Source of the DNA: Glebionis coronaria
Taxonomy: Eukaryota > Streptophyta > Magnoliopsida > Asterales > Asteraceae
Reading direction: 5' to 3'
Length of the DNA: 64,000 nucleotides
Assembly: GCA_025667525.1 (NCBI GenBank)
Contig: CM046877.1
Span: 34,802,255 to 34,866,254 of the forward strand
Part shown: piece by piece, positions 52,060-62,900 of the stretch
Numbering within the stretch: the stretch's first letter is position 1
Layout of the letters: each line of letters begins with the position of its first letter
Notes under the pieces: model-generated
Told to the model about the DNA's origin: nothing
The model's input: the letters and a program-made list of their open reading frames with translations, nothing else
The model's database searches: none
Made by a program: the position numbers and the translations under genes

Positions 52060-54908
52060 TGGTGGTAAAACTATTCTCAGTATCCTTGGTGATCATCTGT
52101 ATATATTGTTTATATTTTTATCCTCAAAAGCAAAATAATAAAATATAAAACCATATAAATACCATAAAAATTGAAAAATTCATAAAAATCCAAAAATATT
52201 TTTACTTTATTTTTCAAAGGCATGTCTTTTGGTACGATAATATTTACGGCCTTATAAATGTCGATTAATATTGACACGGCGCCATAAATAGAGTTCGTAC
52301 AAAAGTTGTAAATATTTCATAAAACATGCCTAAATGGCTTGTAGTTATTTCAGACTGCAACCCGATTTTCATATTAAAGTCAAGTATTTCTTATGAAAGC
52401 TTTGGCTAACAACGGGAATTAATTTTCTCGGGCAAGGTTTACTTTAAAACCTTGTAAGGGATCAAGTTTACTTTATAACTTGGTCTAACACAAATATATG
52501 TAAGCCTCAGTGCATTTATTTGTTAAAACAAGAGAAGTCTTGTTTTTATGAAGCTATCATCTCTACAACCATAGCAATCTACAATTGGTATCTACATACT
52601 CGACGATGCGACTACTCAACCGCAGACTACAACTCTTTCGATAGAACACGGGTCAACAATTGAGGGGGAGCAATTGTCAAGCATTCAGAATCTTCGATGC
52701 CGAATGTGCCAAGTTCACAAGTTGGTGTCAAGACAACAATACCAATCGTACATGTGGTGTCGAGAGATGACTTCAGACGTGACGAGGCGACCAACATATG
52801 CTGACAAGAACCTTTTGATCTTATCATATGATGTTCTCATCTATCAGGTCCAACCTTGTCAATTCTTTTTTAATATGGTGAATATGTGATCATGTTACAA
52901 ATCGGTATCATATCTCATTTAATATCATGAAGATAAAACGGACTTGCATTTTTCTTCCCAAAACCTTTGTTAAAAACTTCATTAAATCAATTGATATTAA
53001 AAACATCGATTGGGTTAATATTTTTAATATGGGGGAGAAAATGTGATTTAATATGGGATATTATCACAAATGGTTCGACTTAATGTGCTGGCTCATCCCG
53101 ACATGTGCGAAATGTTTTCGAATATCGAGACATATGTTAAGGGGGAGCAAAATGGATTTGCTATATCAAAATGGATTTTCATGGTGACATATACTTACCC
53201 AAACCTCATTTAATTCACGACGATGAAGATTGTGGTGACATAAGGATGGTAGGATAGGTTAAGTCCTATGATTCTTCCAGAACCGGAGGAATCTTCCCAA
53301 GGACATTCCATAGCTAGAAATAGTAGTCCTTAGGAAAGATGGAGTAAGATTGTGAACGTAGCTGAATGCCGACCAAGTACTTAAGTTAGCACTGGAACAA
53401 TCACAACAAGGTGCTAGTTATGACGTATTGGTAAGCATTGAAGGGGTTGAAGAATGAAAAAGAATTGTAAAGATAAAGGGTGTAAAGAAAGAAGCCCTCC
53501 TTACAACTTTAGGCAGAAACCAGGTCAATACATATGCTATTGAGATCATTTTTAATGATGCTTGATATTGAAGATAAGACATCATGGACCCAGTGATGCA
53601 ATGCACAACCCATCCCAGCTAACTCAGATATATCTCAAAAGGTGTTTGTTTTAATCACACAGAGACAACACGTTATCTATTGATTTATTCACTCCGAATA
53701 AATTGGTATTGAAATGGCGGCACTCCTCTCCAGCCTCCGATCACTAAAATCCAAAATGCACGATCGAGTCTAGAGCCATTTGAGATCATCAAATATCTCA
53801 TTAGGACACACTTTCATAATTCCTTGCTTCTTCACACACTGTGAAAAGTAAGAAAATTTTTAAGAGTCCTACGCAAAATCTTCATGATCTTGCCTGAACA
53901 TCCAAGCAATACGAAAGTATTTACAATGAAGATGGAAATCCTTCTTGAGCGAACATTAAAAAGCTCATGGTAGGTGACTTGTGCGATTCTTTATGAATCA
54001 ATCTTGTGATAACTGGAAAGCAACAGTGGTTTAATTCTTAACTGAATTTAAACACGTTCCAGGCCTCTACGCAATATCTTAGTGATCTTGCCAGAACACT
54101 CAGAGTGATACCTTAGTGTTCACGGTGATGAGTGGAAATCCTTCAAGTGTTAACCTCAAACAGCACTTGGTAGGTAACTTGCAAGATTCTATACGAATCA
54201 AGCTCGTGATAACTGGAAAGCAACGATGGTGCGGTTCTTAATTGAATTTCATTTGTTCCAGAAACATGAATTGACGGCTTCAAATCATGCGGATATTATT
54301 ATCTAAATGATTCACTCTTTATGTTCGCAGTCAGCTTTGGATGGTCGAATAAAGAGAACGGGTTTACCCGCGAAATCCTGTCAGGAAGTTACTTAATTGA
54401 AACTATCTGTCACGGGTACGATATCTAATATCGTCCAACGGTCTTCACCGACCGGAGGTAAAATGCTACCGATTTAGAATGAAATGTTCAAAGCCATTTC
54501 GTTCGTGTCTACTTATGTTGCGGCATTTGAAGACGGCGGCGTTACGGAATCCAAGAAGAAGTCGTCCCCGCATGCTTATACTTTATGCACTTAATATCTC
54601 ATCTAATTCAAGAAAGCCTAAAAGTTAAGTCTTCCGCTGTATCGAACTCTGAAGCTTTCAAGAATTATGAAGGTATAAGTATATGGGACATGGCGTCACA
54701 AAGAGGCAAAGATCACAAGTGATGGATGCACAAGATCAAGGCAAGAGATTGATGCTAAAGATTGATATCAAAGATCACATCAGCATGTTCACCAGAAAAG
54801 AAAAAGAAAAAGAAAGACGAAGACTACGAGCTCAAGACAAGCATAATATGCTAGGTTTATTTTATTATTGTAACTTGGGTAACGCCCTTGTTTGGAGTGA
54901 CCTCCCTT
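52060..54908 (+). other. E3 long untranslated 3' tail
   Basis: 2.85 kb without coding sequence between RNase H and the polypurine tract. It contains three extra gggggag tracts (52663-52670, 53031-53037 and 53141-53147) like the real one at 54909-54916. A stretch with internal direct repeats lies at 53860-54250: gcaaaatcttcatgatcttgcc / gcaatatcttagtgatcttgcc, and gataactggaaagcaac twice. Confidence 0.85.
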
Positions 54909-54918
54909 AGGGGGAGAT

Positions 54919-55239
54919 TGTTGGAAATACGTTTTACGTATTAAGAAGGATCGGTCACTCCAACGATAGTCCATGTAATAGCTTGTAGTTTAGTTAACTT
55001 ACGTTATTTAACAAACAAGTCCAAGCCTAGCCTACAACATGTGTAGGCCGGCCCAAACGTGTAAGCCCAAGCCCATTACAAGGCTTGGATATATAAACCC
55101 TCTCCTTTGATGGAGAGGGTGTGTGGTTTCATAATTTACACATAGTTATTCTTAACTTTCTCTCTCTAAAAGTGTGAAATCCACCATCTCTCTATCTCTT
55201 TCTCTCTCTAAAAACATAAGCAAGATTTACATTTCTACA
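54919..55239 (+). repeat. E3 3' LTR
   Basis: 321 bp, four substitutions from 42948-43268. Followed by the target copy GAACT. Confidence 0.95.
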
Positions 55240-55801
55240 GAACTATTCTTTACTAGTTGATCTCCCCAAATGATAACTGCCCACGAATCATGAACTGTTA
55301 GTCACCTAGCTGGGTTACAATGAAGTGAGCGCGAATGTTATGGATTGATCTATAGGAGTTGACACTCCTATTTACTTTGAATGGGTGCGTTCAAGTAAAT
55401 ACAATTTCATTTGAAGACGACGGGTGACCGGGGTTAGTCACCTGCATGGGCACACACACACAAAGTCAGTTAGACTCGTTAACGTATCGGTGTCATGAGC
55501 TTAAGTAGTAGTAAAGATAAACTGTGTGACTTTGTATGTGTTATATGTCACAAGTGGATACGAATCTTGTGGTTCACTAAAATGATTTTCATTATTTTTT
55601 TACTCAAACCTAGGAACTCACCAACTTTGTGTTGACACTTTAGCAATGTTTTTCTCAGGTATGCTACTATATGGAGTCTGCATTGTTGTTTTGGCATGTA
55701 GAGGTCGTTCTCTCGCATCAAGTCCTCTTCACGCCATGAAGTCGCAACCCAAATCCAGTCTTCCGCTGCAGTGAAATTTAGGGGTGTGACATGATACCAC
55801 T

Positions 55802-56313
55802 TGTTGATCCCAAACTTAGATCGATTTAGCTTGTGTAAACGAGATTAAATCAAGTTAAACACGTAGAGAAACTTTGTTGTATATGAAACATCTCAAGTAT
55901 TATGCGGAATTAATACTTAAACAAGAACACACAAACAAGTTAAACCAAACTTTCACTTTGATTGATTAATCAAACTTGCGTACAATGAAAATGTAAAACT
56001 TATAAAACTTATATTGAAACAAAACCTAAAGGCCTCCTTTTATATATTAAGGAACCTTGTACAAGAGTCTACGTATCAGCTATTCTTGGTAAAGATAAAC
56101 ATAAGAAATACATTGTCAAACATATCTTTACTAGAAACATACTAGAAACATAAAATGTGTAGACTAGAATATCCTATCAGTGCTTGACTTCTTCTTATCA
56201 ACACTTGACTTCTTCCTGTCTACGCTTGTCTTGTCAACCTTGATTTCTTCCTATCAACGTCCAAATTGCTCTTGTCAGCATCCAAGTGTCTTGGCTATAT
56301 TTTATTCCCAACA
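55802..56313 (-). repeat. E2 5' LTR
   Basis: Partner of 33878-34390. The five bases before it (ccact, 55797-55801) are the first part of E2's primer site. The rest (complement of aagctctgata) is at 39817-39827, on the other side of the solo LTR. Confidence 0.92.
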
Positions 56314-56318
56314 CAAGT

Positions 56319-56397
56319 GATATCCGGTAACCATTGTTTTGGTACGTAGCTAGGATTGATTGTCTTTACCCTTGTTGGGACGAAGTAAACTCCAACA
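56319..56397 (+). repeat. E1 5' LTR, second part
   Basis: Continues 33877 and ends CTCCAACA at 56397. The two parts sum to 738 bp, the same as the right LTR. Confidence 0.93.
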
Positions 56398-56425
56398 ATC
56401 AAAGTAAATTATTTTGTGATAATCA

Positions 56426-59400
56426 ATGGCGGCTGCTATGAAGCATATGGTGGCTAACTTCTCCAAGCTGGATAAGTTTTAAAGGGTGGATTTCAGAAGA
56501 TGGCAAAAGAAGATGCACTTTCTTCTTTCTACCATGAGCGTGGTGTATGTGCTGAAAACTCACATCCCTGATGGTGGTGATGATGCTACTTTGGAGGAAC
56601 TGAGGAAAAGGAGCAAATGGGAGAATGACGACTATGTGTGTCGTGGTATTATTCTGAATGGTATGTCTGATTCCTTATTTGATATTTACCAAAATTCTGA
56701 ATCTGGTAAAGAACTATGAGATTCCTTGGAAGCTAAATATATGGTTTAGGATGCATCAAGTAAGAAGTTTCTTGTGAGTGATTTCACAAATTACAAAATG
56801 ACTGATTCAAGACCAGTCATGGAACAATACAATGAACTTCTTGGAATACTTGGTAGATTTACAAAACATAAAATGAACATGGATGAGACCATTCAGGTCT
56901 CTTGTATCATTGACAAATTACCTCCTTCTTGGAAAGATTTCAAGCATACATTGAAACATAAGAAGGAGGAATTAACTCTTGTTGAATTGGGCAGTCATTT
57001 ACGCATTGAGGAATCCCTTAGAGTGCATGAAAGTGACAAGCCAAAGAGCAACAATGTTGCTGGTTCATCAGTTGTCAATATGATGGAGCATAACAACTCC
57101 ATCAGGTACAATGACAACAAGGGCAAACGTAAGCATCAGGATAACACCAAAGCAAATCCTAACAAGAAGTCATCAGTGGCTTGTTGAAAGTGTGAGAAAC
57201 CTGGACACTTCAAAAGAGATTGCAAAGGTGTTGATACTGGCAGCAAAGTTAGTGGATCAGGCACAAAAGGTTCAGTGATTGGTTCTAACAACATAACACT
57301 GAAAGGTCAGAATATGTTTAATGAATCTCTCCAGATTTATTATGTTACATATGTATATGAAGCTTATTTTGTGCAGGATGATGATGTTGCGTGGTGGGTT
57401 GATTCTGGAGCGACTGTTCATGTGTGTAAAGTTAGATGCTGGTTCAAGACTTACGAGTCAATAAATGATGGATCTATTCTTCACATGGGAAATGAATCAA
57501 CAGCTCTAGTGCATGGACGTGGTTGTGTAGATCTTAAGTTTAGTTTTGGAAAGATTGTTAGCTTGTTTAATGTTTTGCATGTTCCTAATATTTGGAAGAA
57601 TTTGGTTTCTAGTAGTGTTTTGAATAATTGTGGTTATAAGCAAGTGACTGAATCTAATAAATTTGTTTCATCCAAAACATGGTGTGTTTATTGGCTTTGG
57701 TTATCTAAGCAATAAAATGTCCAGGCTTAATATTGAAACAACCACTAGTATTAACTCACTACTTAGTGCTGGTAGTGCAAATATTTGTTCAGCCTCAGTG
57801 TCCATCACTAAACTGAAGGATTCTTCACTATGGCATGCTAGACTGGGCCATGTCTACTTTAAGAGGATGCAAGATATGTCTAAGGATGGGTTAATCCCAG
57901 TATTTGACATGGACACTGAAAAGTGTCAGACTTGCATGCTAAAAAAGTAACTAAGAAACCTTTTCAAGATGTAAAATGTGTAACTACAGTTTTGGAGCTA
58001 ATCCATAGTGACCTATGTGATTTGCACTCTACTCCCTCATTAGGGAATAAGAAATACTTGGTAACGTTTATTGATGATGCTTCTAAGTTTTGCTATGTTT
58101 ATTTGTTACATACTAAGGATGAAGCATTAGATAAATTTAAAGTATTTAAAACTGAAGTTGAATTACAACAAGGAGTCCAAATCAAAAGATTAAGGACTGA
58201 TAGGGGAGGTGAGTACATGGATGCTCAGTATTTTTAGTCTGTTGGTATTATCCATGAAACGACTGCTCCCTATACCCCTCAGCAAAATGGAATATCTGAA
58301 AGAAAAAATAGAGTACTGAAGGAAATGGTTAATTCCATGTTGTCCTATTCTGGACTGAGTCAAGGGTTTTGGGGTGAAGCTATGTTAACAACTTGTTATT
58401 TATTAAATAAGGTTCCCAACAAAAGGAACAAGATTACCCCTTATGAACTCTGGACTAAAAGGAAACCAAACTTGAACTATCTCAAAGTTTGGGGTTGTAG
58501 GGCAGTTGTAAGACTCCCTGATCCAAAGGTGAAAACCTTGGGTGAAAGAGGCATTGAATGCATCTTTGTTGGATATGCTGAGCATTCCAAGGCTTATAGG
58601 TTCTATGTTATTGAACCTAATGATTCAGTTTCAATAAACTCAATCATTGAATCAAGGGATGCTAACTTTGATGAGACTAGGTTCTCATCAGTCCCTAGAC
58701 CAAGCCTGAGGACTCCTGTTAGAGCTGAGGACATTGGTGCTTAGTGGAACCTGAAAGGGTCACTGTTGAGGTTGTGGTTCAGCAACCTGAGCCTGAGCTT
58801 AGAAGAAGCACAAGGCATAGGACTCCAAGGAACATTGGGCCTGAGTTTTAACTATACTTAGTTGAAGGGACAAGGGATGAGGTCTCTGATCAATACTCAT
58901 ATTGCTTCAATGTTGAGGATGATCCCAAAACATTTGATGAAGCAATGAAGTCCCAAGATGTTGCTTTCTGGAAAGAAGCAATCAATGTTGAGATGGAATC
59001 CATCATGGGCAACAACACTTGGGTGTTGGTTGATCTACCTCCAGGTTGCCATCTACTTGGTAAAAAATGGATTTTCAAAAGGAAAATGAAGGTAGATGGA
59101 ACTGTTGAAAAGTTCAAGGCAAGGCTAGTCATTCAGGGATTTAAACAAAAGTCAGGGATAGACTATTTTGATACTCATGCTCCAGTAGCACGTATCAGTA
59201 CCATAAGAATGCTGATTGCTCTAGCAATTATTCACAATCTGATTATTCATCAGATGTAAGTGAAGACAACATTCTTGAATGGTGATTTAGATGAGGAGGT
59301 TTATATGAACCAACCTCTAGGTTTCATCATGACTGGTCATGAAGGCAAGGTGTGTAAACTGATTAAGTCCTTATATGGACTGAAGCAGGCACCTAAGCAA

Positions 59401-60470
59401 TGGCACCAGAAATTTGATGAAGTGGTTTGGTCTAATGGTTATTCACTTAACCAAGCTGACAAATGTGTATATAGAAAATTTGATGAATCTGGTAAAGGAG
59501 TCATCATTTGCCTATATGTTGATGACATGTTAATCTTTGGTACTGACCAAGCTAAGGTTGATCAAACAAAGGAATTTTTGTCATCAAAGTTATCCATGAA
59601 AGATATGGGGGAGGCTGATGTTATCCTTGGCATAAGGATTAAACATGAAAGTGATGGTATTGTGATTTCTTAGTCTCATTACATTGAGAATGTGCTGAAG
59701 AAATTCAATCACTTTGATTGTACTCCAGTGAGTACACCAATGAATACAAGTGAGAAACTGATGCCTAACAATGGTCAGGCTGTCTCCCAACTTGAGTATT
59801 CTAGGGTTATTGGTTTCTTGATGTATGTCATAACTAGTACTAGGCCTGCATTGCATTTGCTGTGGTTAAACTGAGTAGATACACTAGTAATCCTAGTACT
59901 CAGCATTGGCAAGCAATTCAGAGAGTACTGAAGTATTTGAAAGGAACAATGGATTATTGTTTGTTTTATACTGGATATCCTTCAGTGTTGGAAGGTTACA
60001 CTGATGCAAGTTGGATCAGTAATACTGAGGATAATTCATCCACTAGTGGCTGGGTATTCCTACTTGGTGGTGGTGCAATTTCTTGGGCATCCAAGAAGCA
60101 AACTTGCATTAATAGCTCTACAATGGAATCTGAGTTTGTGGCTCTAGCAGCTGCTGGTAAAGAAGCTGAATGGTTGAGAAACTTGCTTCTTGAGATTTCA
60201 TTATGGGTCAAACCTATGGCACCCATATCTATCTGTTGTGATAGTCCAACTACATTGGTTAAGGCATATAGCCTAATGTACAATGGTAAGTCTAGACACT
60301 TTGGTGTTAGACATAGCATGATTCGTGAGTTAATCATGAATGGGGTGATTTCAATAGAGTTTTTGAGGTCTCAACAAAATTTAGCTGATCACTTGACGAA
60401 GGGATTGGCTAGAGACTTGGTTATAAAGTCTGCTGAAGGGATGGGTTTAAAAGTACACTCTATTCACTAA
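56426..60470 (+). pseudogene. E1 gag-pol polyprotein remnant
   Basis: Starts at ATG 56426 (MAAAMKHMVANFSKLDKF), with TAA at codon 19. Then come a gag with KWENDDYVCRGIILNGMSD, a zinc knuckle KCEKPGHFKRDC after a stop at 57185, protease WWVDSGATVHVC (about 57390), integrase HHCC (SLWHARLGH...CQTCMLKK), LIHSDLC, RTDRGGEY and QQNGISERKNR (58270-58320). RT has [36 protein letters not shown] and CLYVDDMLIFG (about 59510). RNase H has GYTDASWISN and SSTMESEFVAL and ends at 60470. There are at least eight stops and several frameshifts. In order and motifs it is a standard Copia. Confidence 0.9.
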
Positions 60471-60979
60471 ATGCTAGGACACCTAACTCCCTCCTGAGGA
60501 CACTTGGGAGCTGAGTTCAATGTTGAAAGCTGAACATTCAGGGGACTGAAGCACATGTATATCATCCCAAGGATGTGCTTGTACTTGCTGAAGGAGGAGG
60601 AAGTTATAAACTTCTCAATGGTTAATATCTTTGAAAAGTGCTGAAGCAAGAGCATGAACTAAAGAGGAACCACCTATGTAAATGTTGAGGTTTCGCCGCC
60701 TCAGGGAGAATGGACTTGACTCTTACAAAATTTATGAATTTGGATATGGACACATGGCTAGTAGTGTCAAGAGTTGTTATGTTTTTGAAAACTTTTGTGT
60801 ATTCTATCTTCAGGTATTCAAAGTAGTTAAAGGGTTCAATTCTTAGAACACCTTGATTCTCGAATGTTTGAAGTATTGTACTAAGATGGAAATTCAATCC
60901 TTAGGATATTTTCATTGATGCACTGGTTTTGTTAATGTTAATTTTCATGTAAAAGGAATTGTACTATATTAGGGAGAAT
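60471..60979 (+). other. E1 3' untranslated tail
   Basis: Non-coding, with a gaggaggaagtt stretch, and ending in the polypurine tract agggagaat at 60971-60979 before the right LTR. Confidence 0.8.
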
Positions 60980-61717
60980 TGTTGGAAATATAGTTTGATT
61001 GTGGGCCAGTTCATACTAGTGAATGGGTAAGGAGGTATGGAGTGTACACCCATAAGTCCCTGAATGCCCAAACTCTTATAGTGGGTAACATGTTGTTCAA
61101 CATTTCTGATGATCTTTAGTGAGTTGAACTCTGGACTGAAGGTATTCATCAGGGAGTAATTCCAGTGAAGAATTGTCTTCAGTGTTTATTCATCGACATG
61201 TCTTCTTCAGTACTGAAGGCTTCAGCGAGAACACCCTTTAGGGGTCACTGATGCTTCAATGAGACTGAAGGGTAGACTGATGCTGGAGCTGAACATGAAT
61301 ACTTGTAACGGTCTTTGACCAATTCAAGTGTTTTAAAGACCACGTTTAATTGATCTTGTAACCACTATGTCCTGGTATTATGGAGCATATTAAGAGGAGT
61401 TAGTCGGCCGTTAATTTCTCTTAATACCATTGACTAGGGTTTGAGTACTACACCTATATAAAGGTGATCATAGCTGCATGAGAAAAGACAGAAAACAGGA
61501 AACATATAACAACGAAAGGGTTAAATATTTGTGCCTAAATCTCTAACTGCATTTGGTCTTATCCCAAGTAGGTATTCGTGATACCCAGGCATTAGGGTTG
61601 AATAATTTACTTTGGAAAGTGATTACACGATTCCAAGTGATATTCGGTAACCATTGTTTTGTTACGTAGCTAGCATTGATTGTCTTTACCCTGGTTGGGA
61701 TGAAGTAAACTCCAACA
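60980..61717 (+). repeat. E1 3' LTR
   Basis: 738 bp, TGTTGGAAATATAG...CTCCAACA. It keeps the aataatttactttg segment at 61601-61614 that is complementary to the bases after the 5' LTR. Confidence 0.93.
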
Positions 61718-62181
61718 CATTCATTAGGAACGGGAAAAACAGGGAAGTAGATAAGATTACCCCTCTCATGCTCAACATTACTCAACTTCTTTTCATCACA
61801 CCTAGTTGGAACTATTATATCCACAAGTGGTTGATCAATAATATGGTATGTTATACCAAAACTAATTTTCTGTACATCATTTTTCTTCGGACATTTCATA
61901 GATAGAAATAAATCATATTCTTCTAAAGTAAGCATAATGTTCGAATCCTCATTTTTTCTAGAATGTATAATAAACATGTATGCATCATATTCATATAAGG
62001 TTAGCGTATCATTGTCTAAACGATACCAACTTTAACGACGGTACATGGTTAAGGGGTTTGACAATTGGCTATAACATTCCTCATCCTCCTTATCGCAATC
62101 GAGATTATATTTTAAATTCCATTTTCGTTCACCATCTAGCAGATAATCATTTAAGGTCATTTTAGAAGCAGCGATCTCCAT
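61718..62181 (-). pseudogene. Open frame next to the Gypsy primer site (possible Ogre/Tat-type ORF1)
   Basis: On the minus strand from ATG 62181 (MEIAASKMTLNDYLLDGERK), with one TAA near 62035, then open again from 61977 (MFIIHSRKNEDSN...LTLEEYDLFLSMKCPKKN) to the E1 insertion at 61718. It begins about 70 bases inside the primer site. Tat/Ogre Gypsy elements often carry an extra frame before gag, which is why I suggest that class. No domain is recognised. The other part would lie at 33086-33213. Confidence 0.4.
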
Positions 62182-62250
62182 AATAATCTAAATACTAAGA
62201 ATCAAACACTAATTCCTAAAAACAAATACTCAAATTAGACCTAATTATAA

Positions 62251-62270
62251 CTCCCTTGCAGCGGCGCCAA
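62251..62270 (-). other. Gypsy primer-binding site (TGGCGCC type)
   Basis: The complement of 62251-62270 starts ttggcgccgctgcaaggg. This fits the TGGCGCCG primer site of Tat/Ogre-class Gypsy elements, five bases inside the LTR end at 62276. Confidence 0.6.
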
Positions 62271-62275
62271 AAACT

Positions 62276-62900
62276 TGATGCGTATTTTATGTTAAATATA
62301 TTATAATCAAGTTTTATTTTTATAAAACTCGATCTATCGACAACGCACCAACGAGCATAGAAATAGGTCGTGTGAAGTATAAGTTGGTAAATTTGAGATC
62401 GTACAAAGAGCTAAGTGTGAGGTCTTAATATATGAGTATATAAAATGTCACGGATGAAAGCTGCCGAATAAGAGATCGCAAGAATAGAAAATAAAGAGAT
62501 TACTAGAATGGAAGAATTAAAAAAAGAAGATTTAAATAAAATCTAATTACTCCTTAATTAAGACAATGATCAATTCTAGTAGGGAGAAGCCAAGACTGAA
62601 TGATCATCAAACCCAAACTTTCAATTGTAGAACCTTAGTTCTTTTTCTATAGGTTGCTGGGATCTTGTCCCAATGCTCATGGTAAGCAAACATATTATTT
62701 GACAAATCTCTTGGCACTTATGGTCAAAGTAAGACATCTTACTATCTTTAAATCCTGAGTACTCTAATTGAATGCTCAGGCCTATTTAATGAGCCGGAGT
62801 ACTCCATAACGAGGTGGTGGAGTTCCTCAGGAAGTGAGGAGACAAAGAAGTTCAAGTGTTTAATGTTTCAGTAGCCCCTTCATATGATTTCTTTAATAAG
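62276..62900 (-). mobile_element. Probable 5' LTR of the Tat/Ogre-like Gypsy remnant
   Basis: Begins TGATGCGTATT in the plus reading, next to the primer site. The far end is not located; the limit given is a guess. No coding sequence. The phrase gaggtggtggagttcctcagg (62812-62832) is distinct from its AT-rich neighbours. Confidence 0.35.

Larger units (their letters stand above)
42948..55239 (+). mobile_element. Copia retrotransposon E3, 12.3 kb, innermost and youngest
   Basis: The LTRs are 321 bp each (42948-43268 and 54919-55239), with four differences by eye (about 98.8% the same). The target duplication GAACT lies at 42943-42947 and 55240-55244. It has a tRNA-Met type primer site at 43271, a leader packed with cgatc repeats, gag-pol at 44141-52059, a 2.8-kb untranslated 3' tail, and a polypurine tract aggg ggag at 54909-54916. 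It is unusually long for Copia, because of the leader, the coiled-coil insert and the tail. It has two in-frame TAG codons and frameshifts, so this copy is probably not autonomous. Confidence 0.95.
39828..55791 (+). mobile_element. Gypsy-type solo LTR, 3.67 kb, nested in E2's primer-binding site
   Basis: It runs from TGTAACAACCCG (39828) to GGGGTGTGACA (55791). The target duplication TGATA lies at 39823-39827 and 55792-55796. Its own DNA is 39828-42947 plus 55245-55791; E3 occupies the rest. A TATA-like box (tataaatag) at about 40944 suggests plus orientation. No internal Gypsy sequence is present, so it is a solo LTR formed by recombination. Near its centre (42773-42890) a unit of about 44 bp with gagtt...agcccct and tttatcaaactg recurs three times. 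The interior has no gene. Confidence 0.88.
33878..56313 (-). mobile_element. Copia retrotransposon E2, minus strand, nested in the E1 LTR
   Basis: The LTRs are 33878-34390 (513 bp) and 55802-56313 (512 bp), differing at about 4%. The target duplication CAAGT lies at 33873-33877 and 56314-56318. Its own DNA is 33878-39827 plus 55797-56313, about 6.5 kb. The minus-strand order is gag, coiled coil, second zinc knuckle, protease, part of integrase, then an unusual 3' frame; reverse transcriptase and RNase H are absent. The tRNA-Met primer site was split by the solo LTR at 39828-55791. The polypurine tract (complement tttaggggaggat) abuts the left LTR. Confidence 0.92.
33219..61717 (+). mobile_element. 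Copia retrotransposon E1 (outermost of the nest)
   Basis: The LTRs are 738 bp each: the left one is split (33219-33877 plus 56319-56397) by element E2, and the right one is 60980-61717. The target duplication CATTC lies at 33214-33218 and 61718-61722. Without the nested DNA it is 6058 bp. The LTRs differ at roughly 5% by eye count. gag-pol lies at 56426-60470 on the plus strand and has many stops. The polypurine tract is agggagaat, just before the right LTR. No TGG-type tRNA primer site follows the left LTR; see the finding on self-complementarity. Confidence 0.93.
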
